NCBI RefSeq assembly: GCF_001278075.1
Contig: NZ_CP011340.1
Location: forward strand, 5,763,501 to 5,827,500
Direction of reading: 5' to 3'
DNA from: Streptomyces pristinaespiralis
GTDB lineage: Bacteria; Actinomycetota; Actinomycetes; Streptomycetales; Streptomycetaceae
Length of the DNA: 64,000 nt
The position numbers were made by a program, and so were the translations under genes. Within the stretch, counting starts at the first letter, position 1; each line of letters starts with the position of its first letter. Shown piece after piece: positions 36,819 to 45,102 of the stretch. The notes below the pieces were generated by a model that was given only the letters and a program-made list of their open reading frames with translations, was not told the DNA's origin and did not search any database.

Positions 36819-38051
36819 ATGCCTTCCGTACTGCCTGACGGCGAGCCCATGCCCGAGGACGGCGCGCTGCCCGCGTCCGCCCTCCACGGCGCCGAAGCCC
36901 GGCCGCTGGCCTTCTACCTGCACGTGCCGTACTGCGCGACGCGTTGCGGCTACTGCGACTTCAACACCTACACGGCCACCGAGCTGCGCGGCTCCGGGGG
37001 AGTGCTCGCCTCCCGCGACAACTACGCGCAGACCCTGGCCGACGAGGTCCGCCTCGCCCGCAAGGTCCTCGGCGACGATCCGCGGCCGGTGCGGACGGTG
37101 TTCGTCGGCGGGGGCACGCCGACCCTGCTCGCCGCCGGTGATCTCGTACGGATGCTGGACGTGGTGCGTCAGGAGTTCGGTCTCGCCGACGACGCGGAGA
37201 TCACGACGGAGGCGAACCCGGAATCCGTCGACCCCGCCTATCTGGCGGCCCTGCGGGAGGGTGGCTTCAACCGCGTCTCCTTCGGTATGCAGAGCGCTCG
37301 GCAGCATGTGCTGAAGGTGCTCGACCGCACCCACACCCCCGGCCGGCCGGAGGCGTGCGTGGCGGAGGCGCGGGCCGCGGGCTTCGACCATGTGAACCTC
37401 GACCTGATCTACGGCACACCGGGGGAGAGCGACGACGACTGGCGGGCCTCGCTGGAGGCCGCCGTGGGCGCGGGACCGGACCACGTGTCGGCGTATGCGC
37501 TGATCGTCGAGGAGGGCACTCAGCTGGCGCGCCGCATCCGCCGCGGCGAGGTGCCGATGACGGACGACGACGTCCACGCCGACCGCTATCTGATCGCCGA
37601 CGAGGTGCTCGGCGCGGCCGGCTTCGACTGGTACGAGGTCTCCAACTGGGCCACTTCGCCGGAAGGCCGCTGTCTGCACAACGAGCTGTACTGGCGCGGC
37701 GCCGACTGGTGGGGCGCGGGTCCGGGCGCGCACAGCCACGTCGGCGGCGTGCGCTGGTGGAACGTGAAGCACCCGGGCGCGTACGCGGCGGCACTCGCTC
37801 AGGGCCGCTCGCCCGGCGCTGGCCGGGAGATCCTCGCGGACGAGGACCGCCGCGTGGAGCGCATCCTGCTGGAGCTGCGGCTGCGCGAGGGCGTACCGCT
37901 GTCCCTGCTGCGCGAGGCGGGCCTCGCGGCCGCGGCCCGCTCCCTGGCCGACGGCCTGCTGGAGCCCGCCCCGTACGAGGCGGGCCGCGCGGTCCTGACC
38001 CTGCGGGGGAGGCTGCTGGCGGACGGGGTGGTGAGGGATCTCGTGGACTGA
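36819..38051 (+). CDS. hemW: Haem chaperone HemW (radical SAM, coproporphyrinogen oxidase-like)
   Basis: HemW binds haem and inserts it into respiratory proteins; it was long mislabelled as oxygen-independent coproporphyrinogen oxidase. The 410-residue protein has the radical SAM motif CATRCGYC with the following F and NTYT (residues about 40-52), FVGGGTPTLL and a C-terminal HemW domain. The motif CxxxCxxC lacks the extra cysteine of true HemN. ATG 36819 follows GACAAT (36806-36811) by 7 bases, a leaderless arrangement; ATG 36810 in the same frame overlaps that box. Confidence 0.94.
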   Translation: MPSVLPDGEPMPEDGALPASALHGAEARPLAFYLHVPYCATRCGYCDFNTYTATELRGSGGVLASRDNYAQTLADEVRLARKVLGDDPRPVRTVFVGGGTPTLLAAGDLVRMLDVVRQEFGLADDAEITTEANPESVDPAYLAALREGGFNRVSFGMQSARQHVLKVLDRTHTPGRPEACVAEARAAGFDHVNLDLIYGTPGESDDDWRASLEAAVGAGPDHVSAYALIVEEGTQLARRIRRGEVPMTDDDVHADRYLIADEVLGAAGFDWYEVSNWATSPEGRCLHNELYWRGADWWGAGPGAHSHVGGVRWWNVKHPGAYAAALAQGRSPGAGREILADEDRRVERILLELRLREGVPLSLLREAGLAAAARSLADGLLEPAPYEAGRAVLTLRGRLLADGVVRDLVD

Positions 38052-38157
38052 TCACTCGCCGGAGTGAGTCCGTGCGGACGGGAGGCCCGAATCCTGCGCC
38101 GTCCCTGAACGGCCCGACGCCGGACACGTCCGAGGTCCGGACCCTGGCGGGCCCCCG

Positions 38158-38964
38158 CTAGTCGGACACCGTCACGAAATCGATCAGCTCCTCCACCCGT
38201 CCCAGCAGCGCCGGCTCCAGGTCCTTGTACGAATGGACCTTCGACAGGATGTGCTGCCAGGCCGCGCCCGTGTTCTCCGGCCAGCCGAGGGCGCGGCACA
38301 CGCCCGTCTTCCAGTCCTGACCGCGCGGGACCGTGGGCCACGCCGGGATGCCCACGGAAGAGGGCTTCACCGCCTCCCACACGTCGATGTACGGGTGGCC
38401 GACGACCAGCACGTGCGGGTCCGTGACCGAGGCCGCGATGCGGGACTCCTTGGAGCCCTCGACCAGGTGGTCCACCAGGACGCCGAGGCGGGCGTCCGGG
38501 CCCGGGGAGAAGTCCGCCACGATCGACGGCAGGTCGTCGACGCCCTCCAGGTACTCGACGACCACGCCCTCGATCCGCAGGTCGTCGCCCCACACCCGCT
38601 CCACGAGCTCCGCGTCGTGGCGGCCCTCCACGTAGATGCGGCCGGCGCGGGCCACCCGGGCGCGGGCGCCGGGAACGGCGAGGGAGCCGGAGGCCGTACG
38701 GGACGGGCGGGACGGGGCCGCCGGGGCCGGCCGGACCAGCGTGACGACCTTGCCCTCCAGCAGGAAGCCCCGCGGCTCGAGCGGGAACACCCGGTGCTTG
38801 CCGAAGCGGTCCTCCAGGGTGACCGTCCCCGCCTCGCAGCGGATCACCGCGCCGCAGAAGCCGGTCGACACCTCCTCCACCACGAGCTCGGGGTCGGCCG
38901 GGACCTCGGGGACGGGCTTGTTCCGCTTCCACGGCGGCGTGAGATCAGGGCTGTAGCTGCGCAT
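38158..38964 (-). CDS. DUF3097-family protein
   Basis: This 268-residue soluble protein is a conserved actinobacterial family of unknown role (DUF3097). The segment [17 protein letters not shown] near residue 110 followed by an acidic stretch ([15 protein letters not shown]) recalls a TOPRIM-like nucleotidyl/hydrolase fold, which is only a suggestion. On the minus strand TATCGT (38972-38977) lies 7 bases before the ATG, predicting a leaderless mRNA. It converges on hemW with a 106-base gap. Its C-terminus ([11 protein letters not shown]) is intact. Confidence 0.88.
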   Translation of the reverse strand: MRSYSPDLTPPWKRNKPVPEVPADPELVVEEVSTGFCGAVIRCEAGTVTLEDRFGKHRVFPLEPRGFLLEGKVVTLVRPAPAAPSRPSRTASGSLAVPGARARVARAGRIYVEGRHDAELVERVWGDDLRIEGVVVEYLEGVDDLPSIVADFSPGPDARLGVLVDHLVEGSKESRIAASVTDPHVLVVGHPYIDVWEAVKPSSVGIPAWPTVPRGQDWKTGVCRALGWPENTGAAWQHILSKVHSYKDLEPALLGRVEELIDFVTVSD

Positions 38965-38990
38965 TCGCACGACGATACGGCCGCACGCCG

Positions 38991-39713
38991 CTACGACACG
39001 CCGAAACGCGCGGCCAGTCCGTCCCGCTGGGCCCGGACGAACGCCGCGTCCACCACCGCGCCGTGCCCGGGGACGTACAGGGCGTCCTCGCCGCCGAGGG
39101 CCAGCAGCCTGTCCAGGGCGGCGGGCCACCGGGGCCCGATGGCGTCCTGGCCGGCCTGCGGCTCCCCGGACTCCTCCACCAGGTCTCCGCAGAACACCAC
39201 TTCCCGTTCCGCGGGCACGAGCAGCACCAGGTCGTGGCCCGAGTGTGCGGGCCCCACATTGGCCAGCAGCACCTGGCGGCCGCCCAGGTCGAGCGTGCAC
39301 TCCCCGGAAACCGGATGGTGCGGCGCCACCACCATGTCCGCGGCCTCCGCCGCCTCGTCGGCGTCCACCCCGTGCCGGATCGCCGACGCGCGGATCGAGT
39401 CCCGCTCGCGGCGCAGCAGAGTGTCCATGCCCACGGCCCCGTACACCTCCGCCCCCGCGAACGCCGCCGTGCCGAGGACATGGTCGAAATGGGGATGGCT
39501 GAGTGCGATGTGCGTCACGCGGCGGCCGCCCAGCAGCGCCTGCGCCTGGGCCCGCACCTCGGCCCCCTCACGCAGCGTGGAGCCCGTGTCGTACAGCAGC
39601 ACGGCGTCCTCGCCGACGATCAGGCCGACGGTCGCGTCCCACCCCGGGAGGCGGCGGCGGCCCACCCCGTCTGCCAGCCGTTCCCAGCCGAAGTCTTCCC
39701 AACTGACGTCCAT
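38991..39713 (-). CDS. Metallo-beta-lactamase-fold hydrolase
   Basis: The 240-residue protein has the zinc motif [10 protein letters not shown] (HxHxDH, near residue 74), a His in GPAHSGHD, an Asp in [10 protein letters not shown] and the terminal His in PGHGAVV. This is the generic two-metal hydrolase fold; a lactamase activity is unlikely and the substrate is unknown. No signal peptide is seen. TAGCGT on the minus strand (39720-39725) ends 6 bases before the ATG, again a leaderless pattern. It lies 26 bases upstream of the DUF3097 gene on the same strand, but that gene has its own -10 box. Confidence 0.92.
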   Translation of the reverse strand: MDVSWEDFGWERLADGVGRRRLPGWDATVGLIVGEDAVLLYDTGSTLREGAEVRAQAQALLGGRRVTHIALSHPHFDHVLGTAAFAGAEVYGAVGMDTLLRRERDSIRASAIRHGVDADEAAEAADMVVAPHHPVSGECTLDLGGRQVLLANVGPAHSGHDLVLLVPAEREVVFCGDLVEESGEPQAGQDAIGPRWPAALDRLLALGGEDALYVPGHGAVVDAAFVRAQRDGLAARFGVS

Positions 39714-39794
39714 ACGGCGACGCTATCGGCATCACATCCGCATCGACCTGCGCGGGCCGCACGAGCGCGTGTCCGACCGCACGGTCGGCCGCCC

Positions 39795-39825
39795 TTGCTA
39801 CCCGCGTACCCCGCAGCCGTACACT
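39795..39825 (+). promoter_or_regulatory. Predicted hrcA promoter
   Basis: TTGCTA (39795-39800), a 19-base spacer and TACACT (39820-39825) place the transcription start about 39832, just upstream of the CIRCE operator. Confidence 0.55.
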
Positions 39826-39838
39826 GGCCGGGGGAATG

Positions 39839-39865
39839 CTGGCACTCGGGCGCACCGAGTGCCAG
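39839..39865 (+). promoter_or_regulatory. CIRCE operator (HrcA binding site)
   Basis: CTGGCACTC, a 9-base spacer and GAGTGCCAG form a perfect 9+9 inverted repeat, matching the CIRCE architecture and differing from the classical TTAGCACTC only in the outer bases. It overlaps the start of the hrcA-dnaJ transcript, 34 bases before ATG 39900. Confidence 0.95.
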
Positions 39866-39899
39866 GACAGACAGAGGAACCACAGCTGGAGGTGCGCGA

Positions 39900-40925
39900 A
39901 TGCTCAGCGAACGCAGGCTCGAGGTGCTGCGCGCAATCGTCCAGGACTACGTCGGCACCGAGGAGCCTGTCGGCTCCAAGGCCCTCACCGAGCGTCACAA
40001 CCTCGGCGTCTCCCCGGCCACCGTCCGCAACGACATGGCCGTGCTGGAGGAGGAGGGCTTCATCGCCCAGCCCCACACGAGCGCCGGACGGATCCCCACG
40101 GACAAGGGGTACCGGCTGTTCGTCGACCGGCTGGCCGGCGTCAAGCCGCTGTCGTCGCCGGAACGCCGCGCCATCCAGAACTTCCTGGACGGGGCGGTCG
40201 ACCTCGACGACGTCGTGGGACGTACGGTGCGGCTGCTGGCGCAGCTGACCCGGCAGGTCGCCGTCGTGCAGTACCCGTCGCTGACCCGGTCCACGGTCCG
40301 GCACGTGGAACTCCTCTCCCTCGCGCCCGCCCGCCTGATGCTCGTGCTGATCACGGACACGGGCCGGGTCGAGCAGCGCATGATCGACTGCCCCGCCCCG
40401 TTCGGCGACACCTCGCTCGCGGACCTGCGGGCCCGGCTCAACAGCCGGGTCGTGGGACGCCGCTTCGCGGACGTGCCGCAGCTGGTGCAGGACCTTCCCG
40501 AATCCTTCGAGCACGAGGACCGCGGCACCGTCTCCACGGTGCTCTCCACACTGCTCGAGACCCTGGTCGAGGAGACAGAGGAGCGGCTCGTGATCGGCGG
40601 CACCGCCAATCTGACCCGCTTCGGGCACGACTTCCCGCTGACCATCCGGCCGGTGCTTGAGGCGCTCGAGGAGCACGTGGTGCTCCTCAAGCTGCTAGGC
40701 GAGGCCAATGAGTCGGGCGGTATGGGCATGACCGTACGTATCGGTCACGAGAACGCCCATGAAGGCCTCAACTCCACGTCCGTGGTCTCGGTCGGCTACG
40801 GTTCGGGCGACGAGGCAGTAGCGAAACTCGGCGTGGTCGGACCGACCCGCATGGACTACCCCGGAACGATGGGAGCGGTACGCGCAGTGGCACGTTACGT
40901 CGGACAGATCCTGGCGGAGTCGTAA
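39900..40925 (+). CDS. hrcA: Heat-inducible transcription repressor HrcA
   Basis: HrcA represses chaperone genes by binding CIRCE and releases it on heat shock. The 341-residue protein has an N-terminal winged helix ([37 protein letters not shown]) and the HrcA dimerisation core ([20 protein letters not shown]). The CIRCE element immediately upstream shows autoregulation. GGAGG at 39881-39885 lies 14 bases before ATG 39900. dnaJ starts directly after the stop, so the pair is one operon under HrcA control. Confidence 0.98.
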   Translation: MLSERRLEVLRAIVQDYVGTEEPVGSKALTERHNLGVSPATVRNDMAVLEEEGFIAQPHTSAGRIPTDKGYRLFVDRLAGVKPLSSPERRAIQNFLDGAVDLDDVVGRTVRLLAQLTRQVAVVQYPSLTRSTVRHVELLSLAPARLMLVLITDTGRVEQRMIDCPAPFGDTSLADLRARLNSRVVGRRFADVPQLVQDLPESFEHEDRGTVSTVLSTLLETLVEETEERLVIGGTANLTRFGHDFPLTIRPVLEALEEHVVLLKLLGEANESGGMGMTVRIGHENAHEGLNSTSVVSVGYGSGDEAVAKLGVVGPTRMDYPGTMGAVRAVARYVGQILAES

Positions 40926-42062
40926 GTGGCCACGGACTATTACGCCGTACTCGGCGTACGCCGCGACGCATCGCAGGACGAGATCAAGAAGGCCTTCCGC
41001 CGCCTCGCGCGCGAACTCCACCCGGACGTGAATCCGGACCCGAAGACGCAGGAGCGCTTCAAGGAGATCAACGCCGCGTACGAGGTGCTCTCGGACCCGC
41101 AGAAGAAGCAGGTCTACGACCTCGGCGGCGACCCGCTCTCGCAGGCCGGAGGCGGTGGCGCCGGGGGCTTCGGCGCGGGCGGCTTCGGCAACTTCTCCGA
41201 CATCATGGACGCCTTCTTCGGCACGGCGTCGCAGCGCGGGCCGCGCTCGCGCACGCGCCGTGGCCAGGACGCGATGATCCGGCTGGAGATCGAGCTCAAC
41301 GAGGCGGCCTTCGGCACCACGAAGGACATCCAGGTCGACACGGCCGTCGTCTGCACCACCTGCTCCGGCGAGGGCGCGGCGCCCGGCACGTCCGCGCAGA
41401 CCTGTGACATGTGCCGCGGGCGCGGCGAGGTCTCGCAGGTGACCCGGTCCTTCCTGGGCCAGGTCATGACGTCGCGGCCCTGCCCGCAGTGCCAGGGCTT
41501 CGGCACGGTCGTGCCGACCCCGTGCCCCGAGTGCGCCGGCGACGGCCGCATCCGGTCGCGGCGGACGCTGACCGTGAAGATCCCGGCCGGTGTGGACAAC
41601 GGCACCCGGATCCAGCTCGCGGGCGAGGGCGAGGTCGGCCCCGGCGGCGGCCCCGCCGGTGACCTGTACGTCGAGATCCACGAGGTCGCCCATCCGGTCT
41701 TCCAGCGGCGCGGGGACGACCTGCACTGCACGGTGACGATCCCCATGACCGCGGCGGCGTTGGGCACGAAGTGCCCGCTCGAGACGCTCGACGGTGTGGA
41801 GGAGGTCGACATCCGTCCGGGCACGCAGTCCGGTCAGTCGATCCCGCTGCACGGCCGCGGCATCACACACCTGCGCGGCGGCGGCCGGGGCGACCTGATC
41901 GTGCACGTCGAGGTGACGACGCCCACGAAGCTGGACGTGGAGCAGGAGCGGCTGCTGCGGGACCTGGCGAAGCTCCGGGGCGAGGAGCGACCGCTGGGCC
42001 AGTTCCAGCCGGGCCAGCAGGGGCTGTTCTCGCGACTGAAGGACGCGTTCAACGGGCGTTAG
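40926..42062 (+). CDS. dnaJ: Chaperone DnaJ (second DnaJ type)
   Basis: DnaJ stimulates the ATPase of DnaK and delivers unfolded clients. The 378-residue protein has a J domain with HPD in LHPDVNPDPK (residue about 36), a Gly/Phe-rich linker, four zinc repeats (CTTCSGEG, CDMCRGRG, CPQCQGFG, CPECAGDG) and C-terminal substrate-binding domains. It starts at GTG 40926 with no gap after hrcA. Because dnaK is not adjacent, this is the HrcA-linked DnaJ rather than the dnaK-operon copy that streptomycetes also carry. A seven-pair hairpin follows the stop. Confidence 0.98.
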   Translation: MATDYYAVLGVRRDASQDEIKKAFRRLARELHPDVNPDPKTQERFKEINAAYEVLSDPQKKQVYDLGGDPLSQAGGGGAGGFGAGGFGNFSDIMDAFFGTASQRGPRSRTRRGQDAMIRLEIELNEAAFGTTKDIQVDTAVVCTTCSGEGAAPGTSAQTCDMCRGRGEVSQVTRSFLGQVMTSRPCPQCQGFGTVVPTPCPECAGDGRIRSRRTLTVKIPAGVDNGTRIQLAGEGEVGPGGGPAGDLYVEIHEVAHPVFQRRGDDLHCTVTIPMTAAALGTKCPLETLDGVEEVDIRPGTQSGQSIPLHGRGITHLRGGGRGDLIVHVEVTTPTKLDVEQERLLRDLAKLRGEERPLGQFQPGQQGLFSRLKDAFNGR

Positions 42063-42079
42063 CCCGTGCGGAGCCGCAC

Positions 42080-42096
42080 GCCCCGCCACGCGGGGC
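42080..42096 (+). terminator. Hairpin after dnaJ
   Basis: GCCCCGC, loop CAC, GCGGGGC is a perfect seven-pair stem 18 bases after the stop. A second small inverted repeat (GTGCGG/CCGCAC, 42066-42079) precedes it. Confidence 0.65.
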
Positions 42097-42185
42097 CTGC
42101 CGCCCTGCCTCCTGCGGGGGCAGGGCGCGAGCTCAGGCGGAATGGAGGATTCGGCCCCGTCGCGGGGACGTGGCACGATGCGTGC

Positions 42186-43262
42186 ATGTCGTCCTCCGCG
42201 CTGACCGGCCTCTGCCGTCATCCGATCGTGCAGGCCCCCATGGCCGGCGGCGCTTCCTGTCCGCAGTTGGCCGCCGCCGTGTCGGAGACCGGCGGGCTGG
42301 GCTTCCTGGCCGCCGGGTACAAGACGGCCGACGGGATGTACGAGGAGATCAAGCAGGTCCGCGGGCTGACCGCGCGGCCCTTCGGCGTCAACCTGTTCAT
42401 GCCGCAGCCCGGCAACGCCGACCCCGCCGCCGTCGGCGTCTACCGGGTTCAGCTGGCCGGCGAGTCCACCTGGTACGAGACGCCGCTCGGTGATCCGGAC
42501 CGGGGACGGGACGACGGCTACGACGCGAAGCTCGCGATCCTGCTCGACGACCCCGTCCCCGTCGTCTCGTTCACCTTCGGCTGCCCTCCGCGCAGCGTCC
42601 TCGAGTCGTTCGGCAAGGCGGGCACCTTCACGATCGTGACCGTCACCACGCCGGAGGAGGCACAGGCGGCCCAGTGGGCCGGTGCCGACGCGGTGTGTGT
42701 GCAGGGCATCGAGGCCGGCGGACATCAGGGCACGCACCGGGACGACCCCTCGGCCGACGGGTCCGGCTACGGACTGCTCGCGCTTCTCGCACTGGTGAAG
42801 GAGACCGTACAGATGCCTGTCATCGCCGCCGGCGGACTGATGCGCGGCAGCCAGATCGCCGCGGTCCTGGCGGCCGGGGCGAGCGCCGCCCAGCTCGGCA
42901 CCGCGTTCCTGGTGTGCCCCGAGTCGGCGGCGCACCCTTTGCACAAACAGGCCATGACCAACCCGCTGTTCGTGCGCACCGAGATGACCCGGGCCTTCTC
43001 CGGGCGTCCCGCGCGGGGCCTGGTGAACAGGTTCATGCGGGAGCACGGACCGTACGCGCCCGCCGCGTACCCCGAGGTGCACCATCTGACGAGCGGACTG
43101 CGCAAGGCCGCGGCGAAGGCGGGCGACGCGCAGGGCATGTCGCTGTGGGCGGGCCAGGGGCACCGGCTGGCGCGGGAGATGCCCGCCGCCCAGCTGGTCG
43201 GGGTGCTCGCCGCGGAAGCGGACTCCGCACGGGCCGCGCTGGCGCTCGGCGGTGGTGTGTGA
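42186..43262 (+). CDS. Nitronate monooxygenase-like flavoenzyme
   Basis: This 358-residue TIM-barrel flavoprotein resembles nitronate monooxygenases (2-nitropropane dioxygenases), which oxidise toxic nitronates with FMN. Visible motifs are PIVQAPMAGGAS at the N-terminus, VQGIEAGGHQGTH (catalytic His region) and VIAAGGLMRGSQIAAVLAAG (phosphate grip). ATG 42186 follows CACGAT (42174-42179) by 6 bases, suggesting its own leaderless promoter and independence from hrcA-dnaJ. The stop overlaps the rsmE start (TGATG), so rsmE is coupled to it. Confidence 0.93.
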   Translation: MSSSALTGLCRHPIVQAPMAGGASCPQLAAAVSETGGLGFLAAGYKTADGMYEEIKQVRGLTARPFGVNLFMPQPGNADPAAVGVYRVQLAGESTWYETPLGDPDRGRDDGYDAKLAILLDDPVPVVSFTFGCPPRSVLESFGKAGTFTIVTVTTPEEAQAAQWAGADAVCVQGIEAGGHQGTHRDDPSADGSGYGLLALLALVKETVQMPVIAAGGLMRGSQIAAVLAAGASAAQLGTAFLVCPESAAHPLHKQAMTNPLFVRTEMTRAFSGRPARGLVNRFMREHGPYAPAAYPEVHHLTSGLRKAAAKAGDAQGMSLWAGQGHRLAREMPAAQLVGVLAAEADSARAALALGGGV

Positions 43263-44005
43263 TGACCGCTCCCGTCTTCCTCGTCGAATCGCTCGACGGC
43301 GTCGCGCCCGGGGCGACCGTCACCCTGGACGGGCCGGAGGGGCGGCACGCCGTCTCCGTGCGCAGGCTCCAGCCGGGTGAGGACATCGTCCTCACGGACG
43401 GCGGCGGCCGCGGAGCGTCGGGCACCGTCGTGACCACCGAGGGCAAGGACCGTCTGACCGTCGAGGTGCGTGAGTGCCGGAAGGAGCCGCAGCCGGAGCC
43501 CCGCATCACCGTCGTGCAGGCGCTGCCCAAGGGCGACCGCGGCGAACTCGCCGTGGAGACCATGACCGAGACCGGTGTCGACGCGGTGGTGCCGTGGTCG
43601 GCGGCGCGCTGCATCACGCAGTGGAGGGGTGAGCGGGGCGCGAAGTCGCTCGCCAAGTGGCGGGCGACGGCCCGTGAGGCGGGCAAGCAGTCGCGCAGGC
43701 TCCGCTTCCCGGAGGTCTCGGAGGCGGCAACGACCAAGCAGGTCGCGGCACTTCTGGCGGACGCGGATTTCGCCGCGGTGCTCCACGAGGAGGGCGCGCT
43801 GCCGCTCGCCACGGCCGAACTCCCCACAGCGGGCTCCATCGTGCTCGTGGTCGGCCCTGAGGGCGGTGTGTCGCCGGAGGAACTCGCCCTGTTCGCGGAG
43901 GCGGGCGCCAGGCCGTACCGGCTGGGACGCAGCGTGCTGCGCACGTCCACGGCCGGCACGGCGGCGACGGCTCTCCTGCTGGGGCGCACCGGCCGCTGGG
44001 CCTGA
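43262..44005 (+). CDS. rsmE: 16S rRNA (uracil-1498-N3)-methyltransferase
   Basis: RsmE methylates U1498 in helix 44 of 16S rRNA using S-adenosylmethionine. The 247-residue SPOUT-fold protein has an N-terminal PUA-like part (GPEGRHAVSVRRLQPGE), the QALPKGDRGELAVE motif and the knotted SAM site (VVGPEGGVSPEEL, YRLGRSVLRTSTAG). In many actinobacteria rsmE follows dnaJ directly; here a nitronate-monooxygenase-like gene separates them and shares a one-base overlap with rsmE. Confidence 0.97.
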   Translation: MTAPVFLVESLDGVAPGATVTLDGPEGRHAVSVRRLQPGEDIVLTDGGGRGASGTVVTTEGKDRLTVEVRECRKEPQPEPRITVVQALPKGDRGELAVETMTETGVDAVVPWSAARCITQWRGERGAKSLAKWRATAREAGKQSRRLRFPEVSEAATTKQVAALLADADFAAVLHEEGALPLATAELPTAGSIVLVVGPEGGVSPEELALFAEAGARPYRLGRSVLRTSTAGTAATALLLGRTGRWA

Positions 44006-44068
44006 GCCGGGACGCCGCGTACGTCGCGGAGGTCTCGAGGAGGTCGTCGCGGTCGTCCGACGGCTCAG

Positions 44069-44458
44069 CTAGGCCGGAGCCGCCGGGGCGTTGCCGGCCA
44101 CCGCGTCGAACAGCGGCCATCCGTCGGTCTCGACCGTCCTCTGCGTCTCGGGCAGGAGCCCGCGGGCGGTGGCCTCGTCGAGGAACCGCCGTGCCACGCC
44201 CGGCTCGTGGAGATTCAGCCAGGCCCCGCCGGCGACCACGGCACCCGCCTCGAAGTAACCCCCGGAGACGGCCCGGCCAGGACCTTCCCGGAAGACGACC
44301 GCCAGGCGCCGCTGCGTTCCCTCGCGCCACAGCGACAGCGTCGTACGGCATTCACGGGTGCCGGACCCGTCGCGTGTGTGCCGGTGCCGCACCGACCACA
44401 TGTACACGTTGTCGCTGTCCACGACGAGGCGGCGGGCGCGCCGAAGCTTCCTGGCCAT
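44069..44458 (-). CDS. Hypothetical protein, 129 residues
   Basis: The protein starts with a basic segment (MARKLRRARRLVVDSDNVYMW) and contains a mixed alpha/beta core (RRLAVVFREGPGRAVSGGYF, AWLNLHEPGVARRFLDEATA). No signal peptide, membrane helix or enzyme motif is seen. TACGGT on the minus strand (44465-44470) ends 6 bases before ATG 44458, a leaderless layout. It converges on rsmE and is divergent from a lipoprotein gene. I do not recognise a function. Confidence 0.8.
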   Translation of the reverse strand: MARKLRRARRLVVDSDNVYMWSVRHRHTRDGSGTRECRTTLSLWREGTQRRLAVVFREGPGRAVSGGYFEAGAVVAGGAWLNLHEPGVARRFLDEATARGLLPETQRTVETDGWPLFDAVAGNAPAAPA

Positions 44459-44532
44459 GGTTCGACCGTACGGGCCGCACCATGGCCGCAACCACTCTTT
44501 TACGAGCGGGGCCGTGCTGGCACTCTGGCGTC

Positions 44533-45057
44533 ATGCCCGCCCGGACCGGAGCACTGCGCCCCTTGGCCGCGATCGCCGTCGCGGCGGCGGCGGTTCCCGC
44601 CCTCGTGGCGTGCGAGCCCACGGCGGGAGGGCTGAACACCGGTGCTGTGGCGGTCACCACCGACCGGACGGTGACCAGCACGCTCGAGCGGCTCGAGTTC
44701 GAGGTCGGCTGGCTCAGCTGCACGGCGAAGGCCGACACTCCCGCCACCGCCTCGTCCGGTTCCACCGCCCCGTCCGCCGCCGGTCCGAGCCGTGCCTCCG
44801 TGGACTGCCAGGGTGAGACCGGTTCCGCTCAGGACATCACCGTCACCGGCAAGGTGACGGAGGAACGCGGCGGGAAGTGCGTCCGAGGCGATCTGACCGC
44901 CAGGATCGAGAAGAAGATCGTCTTCCGGGCGACCATGCTCGGCGACTGCAGCGCCGCGCCGAGCAGCGCGCCGGCCGGCGACCCTCCCGCTCCGGGGACC
45001 CCGTACCCGACCGTCACGGTCACCGTCACCGAAACGGTGACCGCGCAGGCCAAGTGA
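44533..45057 (+). CDS. Predicted secreted lipoprotein
   Basis: The 174-residue protein has a signal peptide ending in a lipobox (LVAC, cysteine about residue 27), so it should be lipidated and held on the outer face of the membrane. The mature part has three more cysteines (LSCTA, DCQGE, KCVRG, with a fourth in GDCSA) that may form disulphides, and a Pro/Ser linker to a Val/Thr repeat tail (PTVTVTVTETVTA). CACTCT (44521-44526) lies 6 bases before ATG 44533. Function is unknown. The gene precedes the tricorn protease gene but that has its own predicted promoter. Confidence 0.85.
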   Translation: MPARTGALRPLAAIAVAAAAVPALVACEPTAGGLNTGAVAVTTDRTVTSTLERLEFEVGWLSCTAKADTPATASSGSTAPSAAGPSRASVDCQGETGSAQDITVTGKVTEERGGKCVRGDLTARIEKKIVFRATMLGDCSAAPSSAPAGDPPAPGTPYPTVTVTVTETVTAQAK

Positions 45058-45102
45058 TCCAAACACCACACCTTGAGCCTCTCACCTGCCTAGGGTGACG
45101 GT

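Noticed and set aside
38991..39713. Reading the metallo-hydrolase as a beta-lactamase resistance gene
   Set aside because: It has the generic two-metal fold only, no signal peptide and no lactamase-specific features.
44980..45056. Val/Thr repeat at the lipoprotein C-terminus as a frameshift artefact
   Set aside because: The coding bias continues through the segment and the stop is well placed, so it is treated as a real low-complexity tail.
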